In this document: in pieces, positions 8,043 through 17,482 of the stretch
Layout of the letters: every line of letters starts with the position of its first letter
Numbering within the stretch: the stretch's first letter is position 1
NCBI RefSeq assembly: GCF_002005105.1
Contig: NZ_MSCV01000021.1
Span: forward strand, 37,876 to 101,875
Source: Methylocaldum sp. 14B
GTDB taxonomy: Bacteria > Pseudomonadota > Gammaproteobacteria > Methylococcales > Methylococcaceae
Length of the DNA: 64,000 nucleotides
Direction: 5' to 3'
Made by a program: the position numbers and the translations under genes
The notes under the pieces: generated by a model
The model's database searches: none
What the model was told of the DNA's origin: nothing
The model's input: the letters and a program-made list of their open reading frames with translations, nothing else

Positions 8043-8675
8043 ATGTCCGAACCGAAAGCCATTGCGGCAACGATCGAAACCGTGGTGCCCGGGGTGTGGC
8101 GCTGGTCCGTACAGGATGATCGTATCGGTTACGAGAGCGATGCGCACGCCATCGCGTCGGGTGACCGCATGGTCCTTATCGATCCCTTGAGGGTCGAGAC
8201 AGCGGTCCTCGAACGCTTAGGGCCGGTGGAGGCGATTTGCCTCACCGCCGCCTGCCATCAGCGGGCCGCCTGGCATTACCGCCGTCGTTTGGGCGTGAAG
8301 GTGTATGCGCCCGACGGCACGCGGCCCATGGACGAGGAACCGGACCTGCGCTACCGGGCAGGCGATGTGCTGCCGGGGGGCCTTCGGGCGATCCACACGC
8401 CGGGACCGGAATCCGCGCATTACGCCTTCTTCTTGCCGAAGCGTCCCGGCATCCTGTTTTGCCCGGATCTTCTGTCGCACGGAGCCGGCGAGGCCTTGGC
8501 CTTTGTTCCGGCCGAGTATCACGAGAACCCGGCGCTAACTCGGCAGAGCGTGCGGAATTTGCTGGACCTGGACTTCGCGGTGCTCTGCTTCGACCATGGC
8601 CGCCCCCTCCTCGACGAGCCCAAGGCCGCGCTGCGGGCCCTGCTCGCCGAGAAGCCGGGGACCTCGCACAGCTGA
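8043..8675 (+). CDS. Degenerate metallo-beta-lactamase-fold protein
   Basis: 210 aa starting at the ATG at 8043, 4 nt after AGGAAG. The MBL fold can be followed: GVWRWSV, HAIASGDRMVLIDPLRVE, a third strand AICLTAACHQRAAW where HxHxDH should be, HTPGPESAHYAFFL, GILFCPDLLSH, and VLCFDHGRPLL. The HxHxDH signature is absent, so normal zinc hydrolase chemistry is unlikely. Downstream conserved positions (HTPG, FCPDLL, DHG) are kept, so the fold is probably intact. Could be a non-catalytic binding protein. The alpha/beta hydrolase gene follows after 27 nt. Confidence 0.65.
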   Translation: MSEPKAIAATIETVVPGVWRWSVQDDRIGYESDAHAIASGDRMVLIDPLRVETAVLERLGPVEAICLTAACHQRAAWHYRRRLGVKVYAPDGTRPMDEEPDLRYRAGDVLPGGLRAIHTPGPESAHYAFFLPKRPGILFCPDLLSHGAGEALAFVPAEYHENPALTRQSVRNLLDLDFAVLCFDHGRPLLDEPKAALRALLAEKPGTSHS

Positions 8676-8702
8676 CTTCCGCGCAGCAGCTATCGATAAG
8701 GT

Positions 8703-9608
8703 ATGGCACCCGGAGAGGCATCATCCCGGCACTGGAATCACCGCTACGCGGTAGTCAACGGAATACGCCTGCACTGGGTGGAAGCCGGAACCGGGCCTCT
8801 CGTCGTGTTGCTGCACGGATTTCCGGAATTCTGGTACTCATGGCGTCACCAAATCCCGGCACTGGCGGAAGCGGGCTTTCGCGTAGTCGCCCCGGATCTC
8901 CGCGGCTACAACGAGTCCGAAAAACCCGCTGGAATCAGGCGTTATCGCCTGGAAACCCTGGCGGACGACGTGCTCGCGATCATTCACGCGCTGGGCCAAG
9001 AGCGATGCGCGGTGGTCGGACATGATTGGGGCGGTGCCATCGCCTGGTTTCTGGCCATGCGCCATCCGCAGGCGGTAGAGAATTTGATCGTCCTGAATGC
9101 CCCGCATCCGGAACGTTTCTTTCAGGAACTCAGGACGCCGGCGCAGTTGCGGAAGTCCTGGTACGTATTCTTCTTCCAGCTCCCGTGGCTGCCCGAAAGG
9201 CTGATTCGAGCGGATGATTATGCCGGATTAGGCCGGATATTGCGGACCGATCCGGTGCGGCCCGATGCGTTCACCGAAGCCGACATTCAGTGCTACAAGC
9301 AAGCCCTGGCGCAGCCGGGCGCGCTGACTGCGGCGATTCATTATTACCGTGCCCTGTTCCGCCGCAACCTTCTCCGATTCCGGCGGCAGATCCGCCCCAT
9401 TCATGCGCCGACACTTTTGATCTGGGGTGAGCAGGATCGCTATCTCGGTATCGGGCTGACCCAGGGTTTGGAACGATGGGTTCCGAATATCCGGGTCGAA
9501 CGCATCCCCGAGGCGAGTCACTGGGTTCAGGCGGACGCGCCCGAGCGTGTCAACTCGTTGATCATTGGCTTTCTTCGAAAACAAGGGCATGGCATGGGGC
9601 GAAGTTGA
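8703..9608 (+). CDS. Epoxide-hydrolase-like alpha/beta hydrolase
   Basis: 301 aa. HGFPEFWYSWRHQ (38-50) carries the HGxP oxyanion motif, GHDWGG holds the nucleophile Asp108, GEQDRYLG supplies the acid and EASHW the histidine, together the Asp-Asp-His triad of epoxide hydrolases and haloalkane dehalogenases. The cap domain (about 130-220) is rich in Trp and Tyr. Epoxide hydrolase is favoured by HGFPEFWYSW; the dehalogenase halide tryptophan pair cannot be assigned. Probably cytosolic. Confidence 0.8.
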   Translation: MAPGEASSRHWNHRYAVVNGIRLHWVEAGTGPLVVLLHGFPEFWYSWRHQIPALAEAGFRVVAPDLRGYNESEKPAGIRRYRLETLADDVLAIIHALGQERCAVVGHDWGGAIAWFLAMRHPQAVENLIVLNAPHPERFFQELRTPAQLRKSWYVFFFQLPWLPERLIRADDYAGLGRILRTDPVRPDAFTEADIQCYKQALAQPGALTAAIHYYRALFRRNLLRFRRQIRPIHAPTLLIWGEQDRYLGIGLTQGLERWVPNIRVERIPEASHWVQADAPERVNSLIIGFLRKQGHGMGRS

Positions 9609-9793
9609 CGTCTTCACCGGTATTCCGTGCGCAGTGGATGTGCCGAGGATTCGGCTATCTCTTTCTGCACGAAATTGTGGCGCAAGAATACCTCGAGCCG
9701 CCTGCCGCGGAAGGGTGAAGCCAGCAGTCGGATCAGCGCTGCAATGGTGTTAATCTTCTGAGCCAACTCACTACACCCGACTGCGGAGTGCGC

Positions 9794-12667
9794 ATGAATG
9801 TCCCCTACAAAGGCCGATGGACGGTGACTGCCAGCGGCGGCGATCCCCGAGCCGCCATCGACGACTCCTACTCGACGCGATGGGTCTCCGAACCGTCGGT
9901 GGCCCCCTGGCTCGAGATCGATTTCGGCCGGATCGCGATCCTCGGAGGACTCGAGGTTTACTGGGGCAGGCATGCGCCCAAGGTATATTCCTTCGTGTCC
10001 TCGCTCGACGGCGAAGCGTGGACGCCTCTTTGTGCCACCCGCCACGGCGAGGGCGGTCAAGACGTCTTCGCGTTTCCGCCGACGGAGGCTCGATTCGTGC
10101 GCTGGACTTGCGCCGATCCGGAGCCGGAGCGGGGCCTCGAAATCGTCGAAATCAACCTGTACGGTCCGGGCGAGGCCGCGTCGGTGCAAGAGCCGGGGCG
10201 AATCGCGGCGTTGGGCCGTGGGCCGGTCAAGATTCCTCCAGGCGAGAGCATTACCGTCGATTTCGGGTATACGCGATCGCCGCTCGGCGTGCTGGTCCAA
10301 TGGGGAGAGACTTACGGAACCGACTTTTCGGTCGAGCTTTCCGACGACGGCGAGAACTTTCGGGAGGTCGGCCGCATCATCCTCGGCAACGGCGACTACG
10401 ACAGCTTTTATTGGCGATCCACCACGAGCCGCTATCTGCGCTTCACGGTTCACGAGGCAAGCAGTCCGGAAGGGGCTGTCGTCGACGAACTCAAGCTCCG
10501 CATCCTGAACAAGGACAGAATGCCGATCGGCCAACTGGAGCGCGCGGCGCAAGTGGCGCGCAGCGATCTTTATCCGCAGGCTCTTCTGGAGCGGCAGGTC
10601 TATTGGACCGTGCTCGGGGAGATCGATCGGTCCGAGGATGCCCTTTTCGACGAATACGGCAATCTCGAGCCCCGCCCCGGTTCCGGCCAACTCATGCCGT
10701 TGTTTCGACTGGACGGAACGCTTCACGGCGCGCCCGGCGCTTCCGCGATCACTCAAACGCTGGCCGACGGCGCGCTGCCCATTCCTTCCGTCGCGTGGTC
10801 GGCGCGGGAGGTGGAACTTAGGGCGACCGCCCTCGCCGATGCAGGGCAAGCGATAGTCGAGTACCGCATCACGAACCGCGCCGGCGTGCCGCAGCAAGGG
10901 GCGCTCGTCCTCGCGCTGCGCCCCGCCCAAATCAACCCGTATTGGCAACACGGCGGACACGCGATCATCAACTCGATAGCCATCGACGGAAAGGAGGTTC
11001 GGGTCAACGATGGGTGGTATGCCGGTTTTTCGAGTGCCCCCGATGTCGCGACGATCGCCGAATTTCACGACGGAGACGTGGTGAAACTGATCGAGAACCA
11101 GCCGCAGCACACCGAACGCTGCTTGCATTCCGATTCCGGTCTCCTGAGTGCCGCATGCGAGTTCGACTTTTCCCTGGATCCGGGCGAGACCGCTTCCTTC
11201 GTCGTATCGGCTCCGCTCAGGGACGGTATCGCACCCGACACGGAGGTCGACTTCGCCAGCATTCGCGAGAAGGTCGCTCGAGTTTGGCGCGAGAAGATCG
11301 GCCCGCGCAGAATTACGGTGGGAGACCGCGAAGTCAGCGATACGGTCGAGGCACAGACGGGACTCATCCTGGTGAACGCCACCCGCTATGCCTTCAAGCC
11401 CGGTCCGCGCAATTACGACCGAACCTGGATACGCGACGGCTCCTCGCAAGCCCTCGCCCTGCTCTACGCCGGTTTGATCGAAGAGGCCGAGCGCTACGTG
11501 CTGTGGTACTCGAAACGCATCTACGACAACGGCATGGTCCCGCCTATCCTCAATCCCGACGGCAGCGTGAACCGCGGCTACGGCAGCGACATCGAATTCG
11601 ACGCCCAGGGCCAGTTCGTGGCGATCGCAGCCGACACCTATCGCTTCAGCCGGGATCGCGCCTTTCTCGAAGCCATTTTCGAACCCGTCGTCCGGGCCAC
11701 CCGATTCATCGAGGAACTCTGCGCGCGAACCAATGCGCTGCACGGGCCCGAAACGCGGTTCCATGGGCTTTTGGCGCCATCCATCAGCCACGAGGGTTAC
11801 AACAAGCCGACCTACAGCTACTGGGACAACTTTTTCGCGTTGCGGGCGTGGCGCGACTGCGCCTATCTGGCCGCCGAGATCGGCGATGCGGAAATCGCGA
11901 ACCTGGCCGAAACCAAGGAACAGGAGTTCGCCGCAAACCTGGCCCGCTCATTGCGAATGACGACCGAAGAGCTCGGTTCGGGGCTGGTCCATGCCTCCGC
12001 CGATCGCGAGGATGTCGATCCCACGTCGACCTCCATCGCTTTCGAACCCTGCCGTGTGGAGGATGTGCTTCCGGCGGAGTACATTCAGGCAACCTACGAT
12101 CTGTATCTCGACCATCTCGAACTCATTCGCGCGCCCGACTTCCAAGGGGGCTTTACGCCGTACGAGATTCGCAATCTGAACGCGCTCGTGGCGCTGGGTC
12201 GAACCGAGGAAGCCTTCCGGCTCCTCGGGGATGCGCTCACCTGGCGCAGACCCGCCGGTTGGCGTCATTGGGCCGAGGTCGTCTGGGCCGACCCGCGCGT
12301 GCCGGACTATATCGGCGATATGCCTCACACCTGGATCGGCGCCGAATTCGCCACCGCGATCCGCCGCATGTTGATTAGGGAAAACGGCGGCACGCTCGAA
12401 CTTTTTCGAGCCGTCCCCGATGCCTGGTGGGAAGGCGAAGGCATTACGCTGAACGAGCTGCCGACCTGCTTCGGAACGGTCAGTCTCAGAGCCCGCCGCG
12501 GCGAATCGCAAGTGACGGTCGATCTGAGCGTGACCGGAACCGCGCCGAAACGGATCGTCCTTCGCTATCCGGGCGCGCGGCAAGCCCACGCCGACGGCAA
12601 ACCGTGCGAGATCGACGGCGATCTCATCAAGGCACCGAATCTGAACCGGCTCGTGATCGATCTGTAG
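9794..12667 (+). CDS. Discoidin-domain protein with six-hairpin glycosidase-like domain
   Basis: About 957 aa from the ATG at 9794, preceded by GGAG. Residues 1-125 are an F5/8 type C (discoidin) carbohydrate-binding domain (DDSYSTRWVSE, WLEIDFGR, VRWTC, IVEINLYGP). A second beta-sandwich of similar type spans 135-240. From about 500 an (alpha/alpha)6 barrel is recognisable: RTWIRDGSSQALALLYAG, RIYDNGMVPPILNPDG, RGYGSDIEFDAQGQFVAIAADTYR, as in GH15/GH65/GH78-like enzymes. The C-terminus (WWEGEGITLNELPT, VTVDLSVTG) is a beta domain. No signal peptide is seen, so it is probably cytoplasmic. Likely acts on a glucan or oligosaccharide, possibly in connection with the nearby OpgD. Confidence 0.65.
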   Translation: MNVPYKGRWTVTASGGDPRAAIDDSYSTRWVSEPSVAPWLEIDFGRIAILGGLEVYWGRHAPKVYSFVSSLDGEAWTPLCATRHGEGGQDVFAFPPTEARFVRWTCADPEPERGLEIVEINLYGPGEAASVQEPGRIAALGRGPVKIPPGESITVDFGYTRSPLGVLVQWGETYGTDFSVELSDDGENFREVGRIILGNGDYDSFYWRSTTSRYLRFTVHEASSPEGAVVDELKLRILNKDRMPIGQLERAAQVARSDLYPQALLERQVYWTVLGEIDRSEDALFDEYGNLEPRPGSGQLMPLFRLDGTLHGAPGASAITQTLADGALPIPSVAWSAREVELRATALADAGQAIVEYRITNRAGVPQQGALVLALRPAQINPYWQHGGHAIINSIAIDGKEVRVNDGWYAGFSSAPDVATIAEFHDGDVVKLIENQPQHTERCLHSDSGLLSAACEFDFSLDPGETASFVVSAPLRDGIAPDTEVDFASIREKVARVWREKIGPRRITVGDREVSDTVEAQTGLILVNATRYAFKPGPRNYDRTWIRDGSSQALALLYAGLIEEAERYVLWYSKRIYDNGMVPPILNPDGSVNRGYGSDIEFDAQGQFVAIAADTYRFSRDRAFLEAIFEPVVRATRFIEELCARTNALHGPETRFHGLLAPSISHEGYNKPTYSYWDNFFALRAWRDCAYLAAEIGDAEIANLAETKEQEFAANLARSLRMTTEELGSGLVHASADREDVDPTSTSIAFEPCRVEDVLPAEYIQATYDLYLDHLELIRAPDFQGGFTPYEIRNLNALVALGRTEEAFRLLGDALTWRRPAGWRHWAEVVWADPRVPDYIGDMPHTWIGAEFATAIRRMLIRENGGTLELFRAVPDAWWEGEGITLNELPTCFGTVSLRARRGESQVTVDLSVTGTAPKRIVLRYPGARQAHADGKPCEIDGDLIKAPNLNRLVIDL

Positions 12668-12671
12668 ACTT

Positions 12672-12751
12672 GTAGGGTGGGTTAGCGAAGCGTAACCCAC
12701 CGATCCGAGATCGCTCGGTGGGTTACGGCCTCGCGGCCTAACCCACCCTAC
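12672..12751. repeat. Family B palindromic repeat, complete 80-bp copy
   Basis: GTAGGGTGGGTTAGCGAAG at one end and CCTAACCCACCCTAC at the other, with a second inner inverted pair CGTAACCCACCGAT / CGGTGGGTTACG. It fills the gap between two convergent genes (stop at 12667 and opgD end at 12785) and may act as a bidirectional transcription stop. Confidence 0.8.
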
Positions 12752-12784
12752 AAAAATTAATGCCTTATTGAAAGCGATTTGGAA

Positions 12785-14371
12785 TTAGGCCGGGCCCGCG
12801 CGGAACTGGTAGAGCCAGGTTTCGGTCAGCGCATCGCCGTTGCCGCGGATGTAGAGCCGGAGCTCGACAGGATCGCTGCCGGTCGGGACGAGGTCGAAGA
12901 TAGCCCTCCAGCGGCGCGTGCCCGGCACCGGCTCGATGAAGGCGCCGGAGACGGTTCCGCCGGACGCGGAGACGACCGGTTCGGCCTTGACCGAATCGCC
13001 CCACAGCGGATCCAGCGCCGAGCCCGCGAATTCGACGCAAATCTTGTACACGCCCTTCGGCCGGGGTTTTCCCGGCTGACCGCCACGCCCGATCCGGGTC
13101 GCCACGCAGCGGGCCACCTGCGCCGGGTGGGGCTCGTCCCCCAGCCAGTGCAGCCGATAGCGCAGCCGGTAGGAATTGCCGGCACGCGCCGGTCCGTCCG
13201 GCCGCCAGTAAGCCACGATGTTGTCGTGGATTTCGTCGTCCGTAGGCAGTTCCACCAATTGGACGGCGCCGGGGCCCCAGTCGTCCAGCGGCTCCACCCA
13301 CAGGCTGGGCCGCCGTTCGTAGTTGACGCCGTCGAGATAGTTTTCGTACACCCGGTCGCGCTGCATCAGGCCGAAACCTTTCGGCCCCTTGTCGGCGAAG
13401 CTGGAGGTCACGGCGAAGGGCTGATTGATCAACGGACGCCAGAGCCGTTCGCCGTTGCCGTTCCAGATCGCGAGACCGTCGGAATCGTGGACTTCCGGGC
13501 GCCAGTCCTCGCGTTGGCGTTTCTCCTTTTCGCTGAACCAATACATGGAGGTCAATGGGGCCAGTCCCAACCGGGTGATGTCCTTGCGCAGGAAAAGAAC
13601 CACCTCGACGTCCTGTATCACGCCCTCGGTACGCCGGATCGAAAAATGATAAGCACCGGTAAGGCTGGGGCTATTCAGCAGAGCGTAAACCGAGACCGGC
13701 TGGTCCTCTTTCCGAGCGCCCTCGATGAAAAATTCGGTGAAATCCGGAAATTCTTCAGGCGTGGGTTCGGCGGAGTCCACGATAACGCCGCGGGCGGACA
13801 GTCCGTACTGGCCCAAGGCGCCGATAGCCCGAAAATATGAGGCGCCGAGAAAGGCTATCCAGTCTTGGGTTCGCCAGTCCTTGCGCTTCCGAGATTCCTG
13901 CAGGCGAAAACCTGCAAAGCCCGTATCTTCAGGCAGCTTGCGGGCGATGCTGTCCTTGGGCATCGAAAAATACTTGGGTCTGTACAAGATTTCCCGCGCC
14001 ACTCCGTGCTCCAGAACGTGCATCTTGACCGACTTCTGGAAGAACTGGCCCACGTGAAAAAAAGTAGCCGGATAGAGGGACGGCCCATTCGCGAACAAAG
14101 CATAATCGGGACGGTAACGGATATTCCCCCAAGCATCGTAATCGATCTGCTGAACGACTTTGGGCAGGGGTTTGGGTGGTGATTCATAGGGCGCCTTGGC
14201 CATGGCAGCAGCCCGCTCGATCAGCGCCTCAAAGGAAAAGAGCTGACCAGGGCCCAAACGAAGCCCTTCGGACGCAGGCGGGACAGCCCGAGCCACGTTG
14301 AAAAGCGTTCCCCCTAAGGCTACTAAGGAAGCGGATTTCAAGAATCCGCGCCGACTCAACTTCTGATTCAT
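12785..14371 (-). CDS. opgD: Glucan biosynthesis protein OpgD/MdoD family
   Basis: 528 aa, the length of OpgG/OpgD proteins that shape periplasmic osmoregulated glucans. The Tat signal SRRGFLKSASLVALGG at residues 6-21 points to OpgD, which is Tat-exported, rather than Sec-exported OpgG. The periplasmic glucan domain is evident: IDYDAWGNIRYRPDYALF, GASYFRAIGALGQYGLSARG, ALLNSPSLTGAYHFSI, LAPLTSMYWF, DSDGLAIWNGNGERLWRPL and GPKGFGLMQRDR. The C-terminal Ig-like domain begins near 400. No opgH is in the window. Confidence 0.9.
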   Translation of the reverse strand: MNQKLSRRGFLKSASLVALGGTLFNVARAVPPASEGLRLGPGQLFSFEALIERAAAMAKAPYESPPKPLPKVVQQIDYDAWGNIRYRPDYALFANGPSLYPATFFHVGQFFQKSVKMHVLEHGVAREILYRPKYFSMPKDSIARKLPEDTGFAGFRLQESRKRKDWRTQDWIAFLGASYFRAIGALGQYGLSARGVIVDSAEPTPEEFPDFTEFFIEGARKEDQPVSVYALLNSPSLTGAYHFSIRRTEGVIQDVEVVLFLRKDITRLGLAPLTSMYWFSEKEKRQREDWRPEVHDSDGLAIWNGNGERLWRPLINQPFAVTSSFADKGPKGFGLMQRDRVYENYLDGVNYERRPSLWVEPLDDWGPGAVQLVELPTDDEIHDNIVAYWRPDGPARAGNSYRLRYRLHWLGDEPHPAQVARCVATRIGRGGQPGKPRPKGVYKICVEFAGSALDPLWGDSVKAEPVVSASGGTVSGAFIEPVPGTRRWRAIFDLVPTGSDPVELRLYIRGNGDALTETWLYQFRAGPA

Positions 14372-14375
14372 TGGA

Positions 14376-14897
14376 TTGTAATTCTGTAACTGGTACTAAT
14401 GACTTAGCGTTTCAATAACGAACGCCGATGAAATCGTATGAAACCGGCATTGTCTTGGCAATTCCGAGAAGTGCCCGGCTCTTGCCCCGAACGCGATTCC
14501 TAATTCCATTCGGCATTCGAGTGAACATGAAACGTAGGGTGGGTTAGCGGAGCGTAACCCACCGATTCGAGGTCGCTCGGCGGGTTACGGCCTTGGTTCC
14601 GAGGTAACGCCGCGGCCCTGATAGGCCAGAGTACGCTTGGAGGCAGCGCGGTAGGTCAATCGCCGGGGGAGCGGTTTGATATCGATCACGGTGGAGGGCG
14701 ATGGCTGACATCTCGATTGCTTTCTGTTTTGAAATAAATATGCCACTCATTATTGACGCAAAATTTACACCATCTTTAGATCCGAAAGCCTAGAGTGAAC
14801 GGCGCAGACCCGTCGGAACAGTACCTCGGCTACGCATGCTTCGAGAGAGCTTTAGCAAGGATATCGGCACACTAGGATTAGTCCAAAGACGCGATTG
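14376..14897. other. Gene-free stretch between opgD and the sensor kinase
   Basis: A 520-bp interval upstream of two diverging genes. It holds the truncated family B repeat at 14534-14593 and an AT-richer part around 14740-14790 (TTATTGACGCAAAATTTAC) that could contain promoters. A 68-codon minus-strand ORF here reads through the repeat and is not convincing. Confidence 0.4.
14534..14593. repeat. Family B palindromic repeat, truncated copy
   Basis: GTAGGGTGGGTTAGCGGAGC then CGTAACCCACCGATTCGAGG and CGGCGGGTTACGGCCT. The left arm and inner palindrome match the full copy at 12672; the right terminal arm TAACCCACCCTAC is missing. Confidence 0.7.
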
Positions 14898-14952
14898 AGG
14901 CCGGCCGAAGTCACGAATACGGCGAGTTCGCCTCGGTCAATTCCGGCCTTTT
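14898..14952 (+). promoter_or_regulatory. Terminator-like leader structure before the sensor kinase
   Basis: AGGCCGG (14898-14904) pairs with CCGGCCT (14943-14949), followed by TTTT, and encloses an inner hairpin GGCG-AGTT-CGCC (14921-14932). The structure ends 17 nt before the kinase ATG, so it could attenuate the operon. It could also be the terminator of an unseen short transcript. The outer stem is only 7 bp with a long interior. Confidence 0.4.
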
Positions 14953-14968
14953 AGAGCAGCCAAAGCGC

Positions 14969-16552
14969 ATGGTATCCGCCACGAGCACCTCATCCCACGC
15001 CCCTACTTCCTTGCATAGGCCCTACCGCCGAGCGGTTGGATATTTCTGGGGGTTGGCGGCTCCCACGCTTTGCACGTTGATCAATTGGCCGCTGCGCGGT
15101 CAGATCAGCCCAGCGAACATCCTGATGATTTACTTGCTGGGCGTGTTTTTCGTGGCTATCCGGTTCGGACGCGGCCCCTCCATCCTGGCCTCTCTTCAGA
15201 GCGCCGGGACTTTCGCCTTTTTCGTTGCCCCTCCGATTTTTTCCTTCGCCGTCTCCGATACGGAGCATCTGATCGGCCTTGCCGTCATGCTGATCGTTGC
15301 GGTCGTGACCAGCAGCCTGATGGATGCGCTTCGATCGCAGGCCGCCGTGGCGGCGCAGGGGGAACAGCGCGCCTCGACGCTGTACCGGCTGAGCAAGGAG
15401 CTGGCCGGTACGCGCCAGGAGGCGGACGTGATCGCAGCCGGCATCAAACATATCTACTCCGAATTTGGGCTCCCGAACACCCTGCTCGTTCCGGACGGCC
15501 AAGCCCGGCTGCACTGTCCGGAAGGCGATCTTTGGCCGCCAGGCATGCCGGATCTGGATCTTGCCCTTGCACAACAGGCTTTTGACCAGGGGCAACCGCA
15601 GCCGCCCGGCGGCGGCACCGACACAAATTCTGTAGGGACCTCGCTCTACTGGCCGCTGGTCGGCTCCGAAGGCGTCCTCGGCGTATGGGTGATGGCGCTC
15701 CCGGCCCACCGAAGGCTTTCGCCGGAAGAACGGACGCTCCTGGATCTCTTTCTCCATCAAATCGTTCAATCTCTGGAGCGGGTTCGGGCTGCCGAACAAG
15801 CTCGCTGCACAGCCATCCGAATAGAGGCGGAAACCCTGAGGAATTCGCTGCTGAGCGCCATTTCCCACGATCTCCGCACCCCGCTTTCGACGATCGTCGG
15901 CGCGTCGGGAACGCTGGTCGAAGGCGACGAACACCTGGATGCCGAGCACCGCCAAAAGCTGATCCGAGCGATCCATGAGGACGCGAAGCGGATGTCCGAT
16001 CTCACGCATAAGATCCTGGACATGGCCCGGCTCGAAGCCGGGAAGGTTGCGCTGAATCGACAGTGGTACGCCCTTGAGGAAATCATCGGCAGCGCCCTGC
16101 GCCGGATGCGAAAACAGCTTGAAAACCGGCCGGTCACGGTGGATCTGGATAACGGATTGACGCTGGTCCATGTCGACGCGGTCTTGATGCAGCAAGTCTT
16201 GGTCAATCTTCTCGAGAATGCCGTCAAATATACGCCGGAAGCGAGCCCCATCGAGATTACCGCAGAACTGTCGCCGAAGTTGCTGACCCTCTCTATTGCC
16301 GACCGGGGTCCGGGCATTCCGGAAAAATTCAGGCACCAGATCTTCGACAAGTTCTTCCGCGTTTACCCGGAAGCGCCTCAGGGCGGCGCCGGACTCGGCT
16401 TGGCCATCTGCCGGGCCATCATCAGCGCGCACGGCGGCGACATTCGCGTCGAGCCCCGGGCCGGCGGAGGATCCGTCTTCCGCTTGGAACTGCCGCTCAC
16501 GGAAACGCCGCCGGACATCGAGCTGGAAAACGAGGCTTTGTCGCGGCCATGA
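14969..16552 (+). CDS. KdpD-like sensor histidine kinase lacking the KdpD N-domain
   Basis: 527 aa. Residues 20-120 are four closely spaced membrane segments of the DUF4118/KdpD type (LAAPTLCTLINWPLRG, NILMIYLLGVFFVAIRFGRG, FAFFVAPPIFSF, LAVMLIVAVVTSSLMDAL). A GAF-like domain spans about 145-275. HisKA has AISHDLRTPLS near 305 with the phosphorylatable His. The HATPase has NLLENAVKYTPE, DRGPGIPEKF and GAGLGLAIC. It corresponds to the C-terminal half of KdpD, without the N-terminal USP/KdpD regulatory domains. Coupled by ATGA to the response regulator. No kdpFABC genes are present; NhaD and TrkH follow. Confidence 0.85.
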   Translation: MVSATSTSSHAPTSLHRPYRRAVGYFWGLAAPTLCTLINWPLRGQISPANILMIYLLGVFFVAIRFGRGPSILASLQSAGTFAFFVAPPIFSFAVSDTEHLIGLAVMLIVAVVTSSLMDALRSQAAVAAQGEQRASTLYRLSKELAGTRQEADVIAAGIKHIYSEFGLPNTLLVPDGQARLHCPEGDLWPPGMPDLDLALAQQAFDQGQPQPPGGGTDTNSVGTSLYWPLVGSEGVLGVWVMALPAHRRLSPEERTLLDLFLHQIVQSLERVRAAEQARCTAIRIEAETLRNSLLSAISHDLRTPLSTIVGASGTLVEGDEHLDAEHRQKLIRAIHEDAKRMSDLTHKILDMARLEAGKVALNRQWYALEEIIGSALRRMRKQLENRPVTVDLDNGLTLVHVDAVLMQQVLVNLLENAVKYTPEASPIEITAELSPKLLTLSIADRGPGIPEKFRHQIFDKFFRVYPEAPQGGAGLGLAICRAIISAHGGDIRVEPRAGGGSVFRLELPLTETPPDIELENEALSRP

Positions 16553-17253
16553 CGGAAACCCGCCCCGCCATATTGGTCATCGAGGACGATCCGCACTTGC
16601 GGATGTTCTTGAGCACCTGTCTGAGCGGCCAGGACGGTTGGTCGGTGATCACGGCCGAGACCGGGACCGAGGGTTTGGCTTCGGCGCGAAGCGCCAAACC
16701 GGCACTCGTGATCCTCGATCTTGGACTGCCGGACATGGATGGCGTGGAGGTGGTGGATCGGTTACGGAAACGCACTGGAGTCCCTCTGATCATCCTGTCG
16801 GCCCGAAATCACGAAAACGACATCACCCAGGCCCTCGACGCCGGCGCGGACGACTACCTGACCAAACCCTTCAGCACGGCGGAACTCGTGGCGCGTATCC
16901 GGGCATTGCTGCGGCGTGCCTCGCAGCGTTCGTGGGGACCGCCGCGCGATGTGTTTCAAGTCGGCGACCTAAAGGTCGAACTGACCCGGCGGAAAGTTTC
17001 TCTCGAAGACCGCGAGATCCATCTCACGCCGATCGAGTATCGCCTACTGACCGCCCTGATCAGTCATGCGGGAAGTGTCGTCACCCACAGACAGCTGCTG
17101 AACGAGGTCTGGGGTCCGGGCCATACCGAGCACAGCCATTACGTCCGGATTTACATGGGCCAGTTGCGACACAAGATCGAGGCCGATCCCGCCAGACCCC
17201 GCTATCTCCTGACGGAACCCGGTGTGGGATACCGTCTGTGCGACGACGAATGA
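16549..17253 (+). CDS. KdpE-like OmpR-family response regulator
   Basis: 234 aa. Receiver domain at 1-120 with the acidic pair E12-D13, phosphoacceptor D57 (VILDLGLPDMDG) and Lys in DDYLTKPF. A winged-helix DNA-binding domain occupies 135-232 (HLTPIEYRLLTALISHAGSV, VWGPGHTEHSHYVRIYMGQL, RYLLTEPGVGYRL), which is characteristic of KdpE. It overlaps the kinase by 4 nt. Given the next genes, it may control sodium or potassium transport genes; that is inference. Confidence 0.88.
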   Translation: MTETRPAILVIEDDPHLRMFLSTCLSGQDGWSVITAETGTEGLASARSAKPALVILDLGLPDMDGVEVVDRLRKRTGVPLIILSARNHENDITQALDAGADDYLTKPFSTAELVARIRALLRRASQRSWGPPRDVFQVGDLKVELTRRKVSLEDREIHLTPIEYRLLTALISHAGSVVTHRQLLNEVWGPGHTEHSHYVRIYMGQLRHKIEADPARPRYLLTEPGVGYRLCDDE

Positions 17254-17482
17254 TCGAAGACCCACGAGCGCGTGCATTGATGCAGCCAAGCAATGACCGG
17301 CGGCGCTCGCCTTTGCATGATCAGGTCTGCATTGCCTTTTCGTTCAACATTAAACAGCGGAATGCCATCCATGCTTCACGTCTTAATAACGAGACAAGCG
17401 GGCAGCCGTCATCAGCGGCTGATCGGTCAAGAAACACGGCTACATCGTACTCACCAACAAGCCGATCAATCGCCGATCAATC

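Noticed and set aside
9614..11791. 725-codon open frame on the minus strand
   Set aside because: Antisense to the discoidin gene, which has clear domains and an RBS; high GC keeps the reverse frame open.
12779..13840. 353-codon plus frame
   Set aside because: Shadow of opgD on the opposite strand; no motif.
15196..15447. Additional small genes within the kinase
   Set aside because: Internal frames with no RBS or motif.
14990..16432. 480-codon minus frame
   Set aside because: Antisense shadow of the histidine kinase, which has all kinase boxes.
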